Of a stretch of 64,000 nucleotides of DNA, positions 26,901-41,900 are shown piece by piece. Position numbers and translations under genes: made by a program. The number at the start of each line of letters is the position of its first letter. The first letter of the stretch is position 1. The DNA is from Saxidomus purpurata (taxonomy: Eukaryota > Mollusca > Bivalvia > Venerida > Veneridae). The stretch covers positions 3,898,181-3,962,180 of the forward strand of contig JAFMSR010000007.1 in NCBI GenBank assembly GCA_022818135.1, read 5' to 3'. The notes beneath the pieces are model-generated. The model ran no database searches, was not told where the DNA came from, and saw only the letters and a program-made list of their open reading frames with translations.

Positions 26901-29900
26901 GAGCTATATACCAAGTTTGGTTACAATACCTATCTCCTAGGAGTAATATGTGACATAAAATAAGTGATGCAACCGTAAATGTGATCACATACAACTGTTC
27001 CTGTGTCACAAAACACAACAGAGTAACTTCTTGATCAGCCTCCTATCAACACTTCTTATTGTGGAAGTCCTATCAACACTTCTTATTGTGGAAGTCCTAT
27101 CAACACTTCTTATTGTGGAAGTCCTATCAACACTTCTTATTGTGGAAGTACATGTATACCAAAAGTTCAAAAAGTGTAAAATTACAACAGTTTTACTGTG
27201 ATCTTTATCACATTAACAAGGCATATCATGATCATAGATTAGAGATAGAGGAATGGTAAATAAAGTACATGTTGAGTCTTTGGCTCTTATTTGCTAAAAA
27301 GTATCACTTACAAAAGCTGTTGGGAGGCAAGCTTCAAGTCCTAACCATATTAAGTTGATAATCATTACCCCATTTTTCAACATACATATCACTCTGACCT
27401 TGACCTTTAACCTACTAATCTCCAAATTCTTCTAAACGCTTCTAACATAACTTAAAGTTAGCAAATTGATTCAAACACTGTCAAACCAAAACATGAACAG
27501 TAAAGAAAGCTTAGAACAGTGAAGGGGGTCAAGTTTAAAAGCTTAGTGCTGAAGCTAAATCACTCACTAATTCAGACAAAGTCAGAGAAGGGAAAGAAGA
27601 GATAAAAAGTTTCTTTAAACACGAGGGCCATGATGGCCCTTTATCGCTCACCCGAGTACAACTGCTTTTAACAAAGTTGCTAGAAATCATCGAAACAACC
27701 TTTCTGACAAATTTCCAGGATATTTGGGCTGAAAATGTTACCTCTAGAGTGTTAACAAGGTTTTTCCATATTTGGGCTCTGTGACCTAGTTTTTGACCCA
27801 AGATGACCCATATTCGAACTTGAGCTAGAAATCATAGAAACAACCTTTCTGACAAATTTCCAGGATATTTGGGCTGAAAAATGTTACCTCTACAGTATTA
27901 ACAAGGCTTTTCCATATTTGGGCTCTGTGACCTAGTTTTTGACCCCAGATGACCCATATTGAAACTTGAGCTAGAAATCATCGAAACAACCTTTCTGACA
28001 AATTTCAAGGATATTTGGGCTGAAAATGTTACCTCTATAGTGTTAACAAGGTTTTTCCACATTTGGGCTCTGTGACCTAGTTTTTGACCCCAGATGACCC
28101 ATATTGAAACTTGAGCTAGAAATCATCGAAACAACCTTTCTGACAAATTTCCAGGATATTTGGGCTGAAAATGTTACCTCTAGAGTGTTAACAAGGTTTT
28201 TCCACATTTGGGCTCTGTGACCTAGTTTTTGACCCCAGATGACCATATTCGAACTTGAGCTAGAAATCATCGAAACAACCTTTCTGACAAATTTCAAGGA
28301 TATCTGGGCTGAAAATGTAACATCTAGAGTGTTAACAAGGTTTTTCCATATTTGGGCTGTGTGACCTAGATTTTGACCCCAGATGACCCATATTCGAACT
28401 TGGGCTAGAAATCATCTCAACAACCTTTCTGACAAATTGCCAGGATGTTTGGGCTGAAAATGTTACCTCTAGGGTGTTAACAAGGTTTTTCCATATTTGG
28501 GCTGTGTGACCTAGTTTTTGACCCCAGGTGACCCATATTAAAACTTGAGCTAGAAATCAACTAAACAACCTTTCTGACAAATTGCCAGGATATTTGGACT
28601 GAAACAGTAGCCTCTAGAGCCTTAACAAGATTTTTCTATTTTTGGGCTGTGTGACCTAGTTTTTCATCCGAGATGACCCATATTCGAACTCGTCCGAGTA
28701 ATTACTGGGACAAACATCCTGACCAAGTTTCGTGACAATTGAGGCAAAAATGTGACCACTAGAGTGTTAACGAACTAAGTGTGGACGGACGACGGACGAT
28801 GGACATTCATCGATCCTAATAGCTCACCCTGAGCCAGCTCAGGTGAGCTAAAAACAAGGGAATATTAAACTAAATCTAATGAAGAGATTTTTGCACAGAA
28901 GTTTCAGAAAATTTATTGCACTATATACATCAGATAATGCCTTGGTCACATATACGTATGATATCCGAACGTTCTATAAAATCGTACAATTCCATCAACT
29001 TTTAAAATACGTACAGCCTCCGTACAATCGTAGCTTCAGGTCATATGTCTACAAAGCCTTGTATGATCTTCTGGAGGATGCAATTGTAGGTATAGGTACA
29101 GACATAGCAGACAGGTCGTGCAGAGATTGGAATGAGCTCGGACATACCTCGTACCATGCACGCGTTTGTACGGTGCTCGTACGGTGTCTGTAATACAAGC
29201 AAAAACCAGTTTGGCGATAATTTCTCATTTTTAACTAGAATCGTCAAGGATGTTGTACAGAGCCCGTGTGGTGAAGGTTACATCCTGCAGGCCTTGTGCA
29301 GACATTGCAAGTTCCCCACCCGGTGTCCGTAGTATCGTACGTATTGCTTCTCCCATGTGATAGACTTACAAGCACCTGCAAACTCTTACGGGCCTCGCTG
29401 TGTTTCAAATCCACACAGACATAGTGTGATGCTCGTACGAGCTCTACTGGGGCCATTGGGAGCTGCTCCCAACTTCGAAAATTACTATGAGCTATTCGAT
29501 AACTAGCGAGCTCGGTGAAACATTTTTACCGAGTTCCTGAGTTCTCTACGAGTTCAAAAAATCCGTACAATGCTCGCAAGATTGAACAATGTCCATACGG
29601 AATCTGTGTGATTTTGCAAAATTTCGACCAAAAACCTACTCGTACAGAGATCATAGCGCTTATGTGACCAGGGTTTAATCAGCTAGTAAATGGGCAGAAT
29701 TGAATTATCCCCCCAAAAAATCTGAACCTTTCAGACCTTATAAAATGTTTTGAAATTTAACACTGACATAATAACTTTATGAGCATTATCAATTTTTCTT
29801 CAGATTCATCTTTGGACAAGGAAACCCACCATTACTTTCTTAACAAAAGAACTAGAACTGTCACAAGAGTGACGAATTATACCCCCACAATACAGCTTTG

Positions 29901-32900
29901 TCACAGAAGTATGGCAACCATAAGAAAGGAATGGCCACAAGGACATAGAGTTGAGTTATTATACAATAACTTGTGTAAATGTATTGTTTTAATAGCAAAA
30001 ATACATTTTTAGTATAAGTGACCTTGACCTTGACCCTAGTGACCTTGACCCCCAAATTATTTTTTTGGCTTAAAACAATCTAAAAACTAAAAATAAATAA
30101 AAATCTATTTTTAGTAACAGTGACCTTGACCCTAGTGACCTTGACCCAAATTTTTTTTTTGCTTAAAAGACTCTAAAAACTCAAAATAAATAAAAATCTA
30201 TTTTGAGTAACCTGACCTTGACCTTGACCCCACGACCTTGACCACGAAAATTTTTTTTTTGCTTAAAACAATCGAAAAACTAAATATAAATAAAAATTTA
30301 TTTTTAGTAACAGTGACCTTGACTTTGACCCTAGTGACCTTGACCCTAGTGACCCAAAGCTTCCTCTCCACGCAAGCCCCCCCCACCCCAAGTTTCATTA
30401 CAATTGGTCACTCCTAACCAAGTTATTGAGCGGAAACCATTTTCCTATTTTTAGTAACAGTGCCCTTGACCTTGAACCTAGTGACCCAAAATGCAATGCC
30501 AAGCTTCCTCTCTACACAAGCTACCTACACACTGAGTTTGATTGCAATTAGTCACTCCACTTCGCCCCTGGCCCGGGAAACCATTTTTCTATTTTTAGTA
30601 ACAGTGACCTTGACCTTGACCCTAGTGACCCAAATGCAATCCCAAGCGGGCCCCCCAAAAAAAAACCAAAAAAAAAAAAAGTTTCATTGAAATCGGTCAA
30701 GCATTTCATGAGTTATCATCCGGAAACTTGTTTTACAGTTCAGAGTCACTGTGACCTTGACCTTTAACCTACTGACCCCAAAGTCGAACTTGACCTGTAT
30801 TTCATAAAGTTGCACGTGTGTACCAAAAATATATCAAAAAGGGTAAAGTCGTTCATGAGTTATCATTCGAAAAAAAAACCAAAACACAAGCTAAACCAAC
30901 AGACCGACCAAAAAAACAAACAAAAAAAACCTTTTTTAATACCCCCCCCAAACTTCGTTTTGTGGGGGTATAATAATTGAAAACTAAGATCTACACAAAA
31001 TAGTGTTATAACGGGCACAAGTATATAATAAAATAACAAATCTGGCACTCCCAGTAAAAGAAGGGTCATTGTTAGTATAGGAATTAAATCATGGATCACC
31101 CTAGCTGTATTGCAATATACACAAGACTAGTATAGACTTGACAAATACTAAGCAGAATGCAAGACAAAATGCGTTTACATAGTTGTCCTAAATATGGACA
31201 CAATCAAACCAATATTTCCTTTAAACGAAATGCTGATTGGACATGTAACAAGTTATCCAAAGGCAGTAACTCTGGATTTAAAGAATGGTTACACAGAAGT
31301 TTTTATAATGGTAAAATCCAGTGATATAATGAGAAGGCTAACTATACTGTACTTAGAGAAATGATAAGTTAGGTTAAACCTTAGGTATAATGCATCAAAA
31401 CAACACAATTTCACAACTGTACCAACAATGCACATCTATTAATCATAATTATGCAAAAATGAGATCAGGAATTAAGCACTAATGAAATGTTAAAGGGAGG
31501 TCACTCTTTGTTAATTTCAGCACTGAAGCCAGACTTACAGCCCCTGGAATGTGTTTTATACAAACCATCACTTGAAGTTGCTGGTCTGCCATATGGCTGA
31601 TATTTCAATTGAATTTTCCTGTTTATTCCAGAGAACTCATACCTACATACAATGAATAAATGAACTAAATATCTTTAAAAAATTTAAATGACATTAGAGT
31701 TTTGAAACTAGTGTAGCTTATCATATCTTTCCAAAGCTAATAAGAAACTGAATATAAACTGACCCATAATCTGTTATGTTCTGTGTTAGAAATTACAGCC
31801 TCACAGTAAAAATGACTTAACTCGTCCATATTTATAGCAAATTAGAGTCATTCCATCACTTCTACCAAACAAGAGGGCCATGATGGCCCTTTATCGCTCA
31901 CCCAAGGGCATTTTGGACTGTAAATGTTACCTCTAGAGTGTAAACAAGGCTTTTCCATATTTGGGCTCTGTGACCTAGTTTTTGACCCCAGATGACCCAT
32001 ATTCGATCATGAGCTAGAAATCATTTAAACAACCTTTCTGACAAATTTGGGCTGAAAATGTTACCTCTAGAGTATAAACAAGGTTTTTCCATATTTGGGC
32101 TCTGTGACCTAGTTTTTGACCCCAGATGACCCATATTCGAACTTGAGCTAGAAATCATTTAAACAACCTTTCTGACAAATTTCCAGGATATTTGGGCTGA
32201 AAATGCTACATCTAGAGTGTAAACAAGGCTTTTCCATGATTGGGCTCTGTGACCTAGTTTTTGACCCCAGATGACCAATATTCGAACTTGAGCTAGAAAT
32301 CATCAAAACAACCTTTCAGACAAATTTCCAGGATATTTGTGCTGAAAATGTAACCTCTAGAGTGTTAACAAGGTTTTTCCACATTTGGGCTCTGTGACCT
32401 AGTTTTTGACCCCAGATGACCCATATTCGAACTTGACCTAGAAATCATCAAAACAACCTTTCTGACAAATTTCCAGGATATTTGGGCTGAAAATGTTACC
32501 TCTTGAGTTTTAACAAGGTTTTTCCATATTTGGGCTCTGTGACCTAGTTTTTGACCCCAGATGACCCATATTCGAACTTGAGCTAGAAATCATAGAAACA
32601 ACCTTTCCGACAAATTTCCAGGATATTTGGGCTGAAAATGTAACCTCTAGAGTGTTAACAAGGTTTTTCCACATTTGGGCTCTGTGACCTAGTTTTTGAC
32701 CCCAGATGACCCATATTCAAACTTGACCTAGAAATCATCAAAACAACCTTTCTGACAAATTTCCAGGATATTTGGGCTGAAAATGTTACCTCTTGAGTGT
32801 TAACAAGGTTTTTCCATATTTGGGCTCTGTGACCTAGTTTTTGACCCCAGATGACCCATATTCGAACTTGAGCTAGAAATCATCAAAACAACCTTTCTGA

Positions 32901-35900
32901 CAAATTTCAAGGATAATTGGCCTGAAAATGTAACATCTAGAGTGTTAACAAGGTTTTTCCATATTTGGTCTGTGTGACCTATTTTTGACCCCAGATGACC
33001 CATATTCAAACCTGGGCTAGAAATCATCGAAACAACCTTTCTGACATATTTCCAGGATATTTGGGCTGAAAATGTTACCTTTAGAGTGTTAACAAGGTTT
33101 TTCCATATTCAGGTTGTGTGACCTTGTTTTTGACCCCAGATGACCCATATTCGAACTTGAGCTAGAAATCATCTTAACAACCTTTCTGACAAATTTCCAG
33201 GATATTTGGGCTGAAAATGTTACCTCTAGAGTGTTAACAAGGTTTTTCAATATTTGGGCTGTGTGACCTAGTTTTTGACCCCAGGTGACCCATATTGAAA
33301 CTTGAGCTAGAAATTAACCAAACAACCTCTCTGACAAATTGCCAGGATATTTGGACTGAAACAGTAGCCTCTAGAGCCTTAACAAGATTTTTCCATTTGG
33401 GCTCTGTGACCTAGTTTTTGACCCCAGATGACCCATATTCGAACTCGTCCGAGTAATTTCTGGGACAAACATCCTGACCAAGTTTCATGACAATTGAGGC
33501 AAAAATGTGACCACTAGAGTGTTAACAAACTAAGTGTGGACGGACGACAGACGACGGACATTCATCGATCCTAATAGCTCACCCTGAGCCTACAGCTCAG
33601 GTGAGCTAAAAATATTAATTTCATCATTTAAGGGGCCTTAATCTGTGTTTTTTAATCATGTACATTACTTGAACTTTCAAATTCAAAACGTGAACAATGA
33701 AACAGAACTGTTGTACATTTCAGATATTTCTTCAACTGTTATTTCAAACACAGAATGTTCAAGAATCTGGGTCATGTGCACTCTCACTCTCTAAAAGCTT
33801 CTGGAAAACAATAAAGACACTATAACAAAGGGTGCTGTAATAAACTTAAGGCTGCAAATGTGGCTATAGAAAAGCAGAAGTTAATATCAGCTGTAAGAGA
33901 TGAGACATCTAAAGAAATACTATTCTATTGATTCCGCTAACATAACTGCCTGGACACGATGAAAAAGTTTGGATAAGGGCATCGCTCCAAAACAAGGGCA
34001 GTCTAGGTGTTAAAATATACGAGAATATATCTTACTTTAAAAAGAGAAAACAGAGATGGTAATGTTTTCTCTGCATGTTGTTTGATACATGTACTGTAAG
34101 GATCAAACATTTTATTATTCTGAAGTTCTTAGATTTCTTGAAAAGTCTCAGGTACCAAAATAAGCAGGAGCAAAACAGTATCTCTAAAAACTGACCAATG
34201 ATAATAATGTTTCTGTTATAATCAGGCACTTCTTCCCTTACCTAAATGATTACACATAAATCTATATAAAAAAATTGCCACTGAATACAATATGTAACAA
34301 ACAAAAATGATTAAATATAATAAAGCAAAGATGAATTTTTGAATTTAAATTGGTCAAGTTTAAAGAAACACATTTTCCATGCAGAGAACGGCACAACATG
34401 CCAAGCACAGGGCCAAAGTCTGGTCTACAAAATATTATCTGAGATTACGTACAAGGAGGTGGAGCATACTTAACGATCTCAAAATTCAGACCTTCTTCGC
34501 TTGATGACTTTTTCGGTGCCCCATTGGGCTGGTACTTTAGCTGCACTTTACGATTTATACCAGAAAAGTGTCCATACCTAAATTAATACATACATGATTA
34601 TACATACATTATTTCATACCATTGGTTGATCAATGACTCCATTCTTTTCGCAGACACTGATGTAGGAAAGACAATTACTGTGTGTTTGGTCAAAGCATTT
34701 GTTTCAATAATACTGACATGATTTTTATCAAAATCATAAATTTTATACAACAAATCAACTTACTGGGGAAAAAAAATGTTTCTATCTTTTTAAAAGAATT
34801 ACGGACATAAAATTTGAGGTTTCATTTTGGTTATTTCAAATGATACTGAATTCCCAAAAAATGATTTCCTTGTGTTCATGTCACTGTATTCCTTTGCAAA
34901 ATGCTTTGTCCATAACTTTTAAACATTCAGTGTGAAATTATGGAAAAACAAATACGTTTAGCTGAAATGCTACCTGTATTATGCCAAGATGAAGCCATAG
35001 TTTTATAAACACAAGGGTCAAGAAGATGTTAATGAAGCTGGAACTTTGTTTGTTAAAAGGACCCAGTACCCTACTGATAGAGACCCAGTAACCTACTGAT
35101 AGAGACTTTGAACTGCTTGGTAATCATCTTATAATTTTGCAGTCTTCCCGAAAAGTGCCTGTCTGCCTTAAATGTCGAACAAAATCTTAGTTGGTCAGGC
35201 AAATATTTGCTGCTGTCTGACTGAATGCCAGGCACTTTATGTCATTTTACACAACAGATTCTCTTGTATGGTCAGACAAAAGTTCCATCTGTCAGGCAAA
35301 GTTTTGTGTTATTTGATCACAAAATTTTTCAGGAAGGCTGATTTTCCCCAATTAAAGCAGACACCAATTGACTGTGAATGTTTCCAACTGGGTAACAGTT
35401 AATCAGTCTGGTACAGTTCGATGCCAAATTAGTTTGGGCAACCAGTCTGGTTTCGTTAATTTCCAGTGGTTAAGAGTTTAGGTTTCTGGTAAACATCCCA
35501 GCCTTGGTGAAAACATAAAGCCAATACAGCCCCTTGCTACAAACGAACTTAACTGTGGTAAAACTTTTGCTAACAAGAAAAAATAAATTCAACTAAAAAT
35601 TACAGCTGCATCAAATAATTTACAATTTCAAATAAGCATTCATTCATTTTAAAGCCTGAAAAAGAATAAGTTCTATCATTACATGCAAGCATTTTGCAAG
35701 CATTTGTTTGCATAAGTTAATTACAGAACGTTTATCATAAATGAAAATGTCCTTGATACATTAACATTAAATTTATCAGTTCAAAGTAAGTTCAATAAAA
35801 CATTGCAATTACCTACTTTAAGCAATTTGTAACTTCTTCAAACTGGAGTAAAAGCAAACCTACCCAGTTCTTTGTAATGTTTAGACCAAACATAAAATGC

Positions 35901-38900
35901 ATTCTCTTCTCATCAGGCATGACCACAAACAAACCTCTCTCTTCTGCTTACAGACATACTTTATATATTTTGTTGATATACCAGACTCTCTGCCGCTCTT
36001 GTCAAACATTCTGCTCTATAACCACAAGTTATAATAAACTGTCTGCTTTTACTATAAATGTAGACATCTTTAAACCTTTCTACTTCTTAACCAAACTCTG
36101 AACATTAACAAGAACTCTTTAAACTGGATTATTAAAGACTTACATTTCCAGGACTAACTTCAGCTGCTGCAGTTTTGCTTTCTTCTCAAGAACCTCTGGG
36201 TTTGGGTCATGCCCGCTTTCATTTAGAAGATCTCGGGCAATATCCAGCACTTCCTGTAACTGTTTTGGCTTCTTCAGTTTCAGATGGCCCTTTTTGTATC
36301 CACCATGCCTTTCAAACAGCTCGAAGAATCTGACGAAATGAAGAGAAGAATTTTCTCTCAACTTGTCAATACTCAATACTAATATATCTACACCATGCAG
36401 CTGTTGCTAAATAAACTACTAATAAATAAACTATTCTAACGCACTAACGATGTTACATCATTTCTGTTTGGTAACATCGTTTAAATTTGTGACTATTAAA
36501 TAACAAATATAGAGTGGCAAAAATTGAACAGCGTTTAAATCATCGCACTGTGTGTTAGAAAAGGGTTAACTATTTAATGATTTTCACATTTCCGACCGTA
36601 GGCCTATAATTATACGGTTTTAACGGTTGCAAACCGTTTTAACAGCTCCGGTTAACGCTGTAGCCATTGAAAATATTTGCGACCATTAAAAACCGTATGT
36701 ACAGTTGCAAATATCAAAATTACAAAACAATTTACCCTTTTATACAATTTTCATGGAATGCACATCTACTATTCAAATTCAGTGTATCGGCCTTAAAAAG
36801 TCTCCTCATGTTAACAGTCAGAGTTGTCATGTATTTAACATACAGTAACATTTTACCCCCCGTAAAGGGAGATACCCCCCTCTCCTTCCCCCCTTTTTTA
36901 ATTATATACTTGTATATAAACCTTCTTCCATTGTGGTGTAGTGAAGTCACTTAGATATTTATTACTTGCACAACATTTTTTGGGAGATTTTTACGGTTAT
37001 AGACTCAGCCTGGTCTAAGAAGTTCTTACATGTACTTTTGCATTGCTGACTCAAGATAAATATTCTCATTATAGAGCAAGTCAATTCTGCAGATGTCATT
37101 TCTACACAATTTTCTTCAGTATAAATTCAACAGTTGTATTCCTTGACCTGCATATCTGCCTCCAGTTTATGAAAATAAGAATGATTTGACAAGCCTGAAT
37201 TCACACTTGATGGATGTGTTTTCATTTGCAATTCAGAGTTTTATTCTCTCCTTTAATGGCAGTTTTAGATCTACAGGTAGATCAAGATCAGCAATTTTCC
37301 TAAAATGTCTTTATTACTTTAGAGGGAGACAACTAAATTTTTATTCTATTTTTTTCTAGTTTTGGGTTGTTCCCCCTTGCAAACATCTCTTTGTCCATTT
37401 GAACGTCTATAATTTCAGACAGTGCTTGGTTTATAAATGGATCTTATGGTATTTAATGTGTTAAATGTTATAAAATCTTGTGTATTTAATGTGCTATAGG
37501 TCTTAAATAATATTTAACTAGTATTTACTATTAAATAATTAAATATTTTAATTATGTCATGACAGCCATGTATCTCTTTTGTTTGTCGTGAAAATAGATT
37601 TAAGGTAATGGCTGTATTTCTATATTGTATCTGACATAAAATAAAGTTTCTTGTATCTTGTATCTTATTTATAAGTAATTACAAGTATCTAGAACATCTT
37701 TAACCCGAAATGTGTTGCCTTTCAAAATAGCTTATCCAGTAAAATCTTACTTCTTATGTTTGACCTCCATCTTCATCTTCTGTTTTGGAGTTCTATCACC
37801 ATGTCTTATCACAGCAATAACACATCGCAGCTCCATCCTACAGTATATTTGTTACAAAAGGTACATGTGTTATATTCTCAAGCTTTAACCCTTACGCTGT
37901 AAAATCACTAAAATGTGAGTGTACATCATCCAATCTGAACGATTCCATTAATTGTTCAAATGTTTGCTCACCTGGATAGCCAACAAATGTGCAAGCTGAT
38001 CATAATCTGCACTTATTACATTGCCATCAGAAGGGTAAAAGTTACAAATAATTACAAGTTTTGAATCAAACTGAGCTATTTTACATAATAGGAGAGTTGT
38101 CAGCCATGGTATCTGATCTGAGATTGGTGCTAAGAAAGCTTCCCCACCACTTTTTTCTCCAGTTTTATGTATAAAATGAGTAAAGAATTCCTCAAACAAG
38201 GCAATGTACACTTAAAATGAAACTTCAAAACTAGATGGGTGTACAGTAGAACATTTGTGTCGCCCTCTTACGCTTTGTCAGAATAACCAATAATTTTGTG
38301 ACAAAATCTAAGTACAAAAAGGGGCATAACTCTGTCAAATATGACCTTGACCAACAAAATTTGGCGGCATCATGACGCTTATGTCATAAGCAATACAATT
38401 TGAAAGTTTGATGAAGAAATCTTAAGAAATGGCAAAGTTATAGCCAACATTAAGTTTTCGTGACAAAATCTAAGTACAAAAAGGGGCATAACTCTGTCAA
38501 ATATGACCTTGACCTACAAAATATGGCGGCATCACAACCCTTTTGACATAAACAATACAATTGTAAAGTTTGATAAAGAAATCTTAAGAAATGGCAAAGT
38601 TATAGCAAAAATCTAAGTAGAAAAAGGGGCATAACTCTGTCAAATATGACCTTGACCTACAAAATTTGGCGGCATCATGACCCTTTTGTCATAAGCAATA
38701 CAATTGTAAAGTTTGAGGAAGAAATCTTAAGAAATAGCAAAGTTATAGCCAACGTTAAGTTTTCGTGACAAAATCTAAGTACAAAAAGGGGCATAACTCT
38801 GTCAAATATGACCTTGACCTACAAAATTTGGGGGCATCATGACCCTTTTGTAATAAGCAATACAATTGTAAAGTTTGATGAAGAAATCTTAAGAAATGGC

Positions 38901-41900
38901 AAAGTTATAGCCAACGTTAAGTTTGTGTGACGGACGGACAGACAGAGGGACGGACAAAGCGATCCCTATGTATCGCCTTTTCTCCGAAAGGGCGACACAA
39001 AAATAACTTCCCAATAACTATTGATGAAACAACAAATTAAATATTTTCTTTTTTCAGTGGAAAGTGCACTTTATATGACAAAATGTGTAAGTGTTTTATA
39101 TGAATGACTGTCTTCTATGCTGGCTGTCTACAGCACAAACTAAATCATTTACAGAATGGCTTTTGTGGCTCTTAACAGCTGATTGTCCACTTGATATAAC
39201 TTCTACTGTTCTACTGAATTAGCATCCAAAAACAGACTTGTTTAGATTTTCATAGTTTTTCTAGACTGGTTCTCAAGTGGTAAGTCCAAATTATGGTGAC
39301 TGATTACAGACACAGCTGAAGCAGTTACCTGCTGTAAGATCTTGATACAGACAGTACTTACATTGAGCCCGATGTGGTGGGTACAACAGGTATATCCTCT
39401 GGTGCAGCCCCTAAAACAAGGGCCACATTTTGTATGTGTAACTGAGGGGCTAATGCCCTTACTATCATTGTCCTGTAAATAGATAAACATGTAAACAGAA
39501 TGGTTCATATCCACCTAAATATATTCTACAGGATTTACAATTCATTAGAATTGAGCTTGTCTTCATCATCTACATGTAATGGTTATATGAATATGATTTC
39601 TGGATATTCCATCAGTTTGTTATCTTTTTATGATACTCTATCTTTCATACAAGTATTACCCTTAGCAGTTACCAAAATAACAGATATCTGTTGCTAGGCA
39701 ACCGTAATATCAATTATCTTCAATAACAATGATGGTTTCAACTGTAAAGTCCTTATTTCTAATTGTCTTAAGAACATATTATAAAAGATAAAATCCCAAA
39801 ACAAACAAGTCTTGTAAACAAGATTCTAAAATGTACAACTTCCAAAAACTGTGACAATGAAAAACATTTAAAAACACATATAACAGAATTGTAAATGCAG
39901 TTGATACAGTCTGTGTGACATGGTCAACGTGCCTTACTCAGTCTGTCTTCCTATATCCCAAATAGTCAACAGTACACAATTTATTGACCCTAACCACACT
40001 GGCACTATTGATTGTTAAATGCCCAGTATCTTTTCAATTATTTACAAGGTTTTGAGGTCACATTCTTGCAATGGAGTATTACTACACTCTTAGCCTCCTT
40101 AAGAAACTGCCAATTTTCATAACGGGCTAGGTTGGTAGCAGGACTCAAACCAATAAGCCAAACAGTGACAATTTAGGTGATTTTGCCATGGAGGTAGATG
40201 GGACAACTATCAAGACAGGTTCAACAGTATACAGGTTATTTACCCTAACACGTTGGCACAATCATCATAGTATTTGGTGGAATTCTTCACAAAGCTGAAG
40301 CCATTAACATCACAGACGTATGACTTTCCACTGGTCCTCAATAGGTCAAACCCACATACATTTTGCTGAAAAAATCACAAACACAAAATGTATCTAATGT
40401 ATAGTTAAAGTACTTTTATTCATAGATGTTTTTGTAGCAACTACTTGCTTCAATGTACAAGAAAAGCATAATTAGACCAGACAACACAAGGTGTCCGAAG
40501 GGACAAGATTTGAACAAGAGGGCCAACTTGGCCCTATAAAGCTCACCAGGCTACCATTGGCTATAATATAAGGTGAACAATTGCATCACAGGAAAGGTCA
40601 ATTTTGACCTTGGGGTCATGATTTGGACAGTTTTAGTACAGATCCACTACACAATTCTACATTCCAAATATCTAAGCTCTAGGCCTTGTGGTTTTGGACA
40701 AGAATCTTTTTGTAGTCTATGTGAAATCAAGTGACCCCCTGTGTGAGGTTCATTTTGACCCTGGGGTTATAATTTGAACAGTCCACAAGACAATGATTGC
40801 TTTGTTGTTTAAGAGAAGATATTAAAAAATTTCTTATAGAAATCTATGTAAAGTCAAGCGACCTCCAGACAGGGTCAATTTTGATATGGGAGTCATGATT
40901 TGAACATTCTTGGTAGACGTCCTCAAGGTTATGCCAAATATCTAAGCTCTGGGCCTTCCAGTTTCTCAAAGAAGATTCTTAAAGTCTCCTATTTGTTGCC
41001 ATAGCAACCAAATGTCTTATTGCAACTACTTCCTTTGAACAATCTTTGATGAGGTTCACCCAAGGAAAATCGAAATTGATCAAGTAGTTTTTCACAAGAA
41101 GATTTGAATGGACGCTTGTCTGTGAATGGTCACAATAGCTCACCCGAGCTAAAAAGTGGGATGGTACAGAAAATTTACACCAAGGCAAGACAGTGACTCA
41201 GATGCCAAGGCAAGTAAGATACTCCCCTATTTGATATTCAGACTAAAAAGCACTTGTAATCTTTGAACTTACCTTAAAAGCATGGCAAAGTTTTCTTGCA
41301 ATATTTTTCTCTGTGGGTGAAAGGAGAACTGGGTATCGGACCTCTTTCCCGTCTTTATCTCTCTCCACTTTGCCATCAAGTGCGGGGGATTTCCTAGCCT
41401 CGGCATGCACATAGTCCGGCCCTACTGTGTAAACCTTGACATCTGTGCCATCAGTTGGCATGAAATCTTCATAAATGTACGAGCCTGTCTTTCTTACTCG
41501 ACCAATCGTGGAATAGACACTACTTCTTGAACCGACCTAAACTCCAGATAGAAAACAGTACATAATTAAAAAACAGTTTAACACCACATCAGTTAATTGT
41601 ATGAAATACCAGTTACAAAAACACAACTTTCATCTGAATAATTCTGTGAAATTCTAAAACTATTTTACTGCTTCCAACAATGTCATAGTGAAATCAAGAC
41701 CAGAAGGAATCAGGCAAAATTTTGAAAGCAAATAATGTGGAGGTATGTTTTCATGTCTACTACTGATTTAGTATATCAAGGGTTGACCGTAAACTGTGGT
41801 TTGACCTTTATTAAATTATTTCATATAAGTTACGACAGCTTTGTAGTAAACCCTCGATGTGTAAATTGTATTCTACAATTTTTTGTTCCAAGAACTTTTT

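Noticed and set aside
27535..28297. Frames with [13 protein letters not shown] and NMGHLGSK
   Set aside because: They recur in every D-family unit (also at 32800 and 48159) and reflect the 147-bp repeat, not a gene.
29779..30055. Frames starting in [20 protein letters not shown]
   Set aside because: The same peptide appears at 44689 and belongs to the E-family head, so it is a repeat shadow.
39242..39514. 90-residue minus-strand frame over exon 7
   Set aside because: The frame that continues PPIP5K with correct phase and family motifs is a different one on the same strand.
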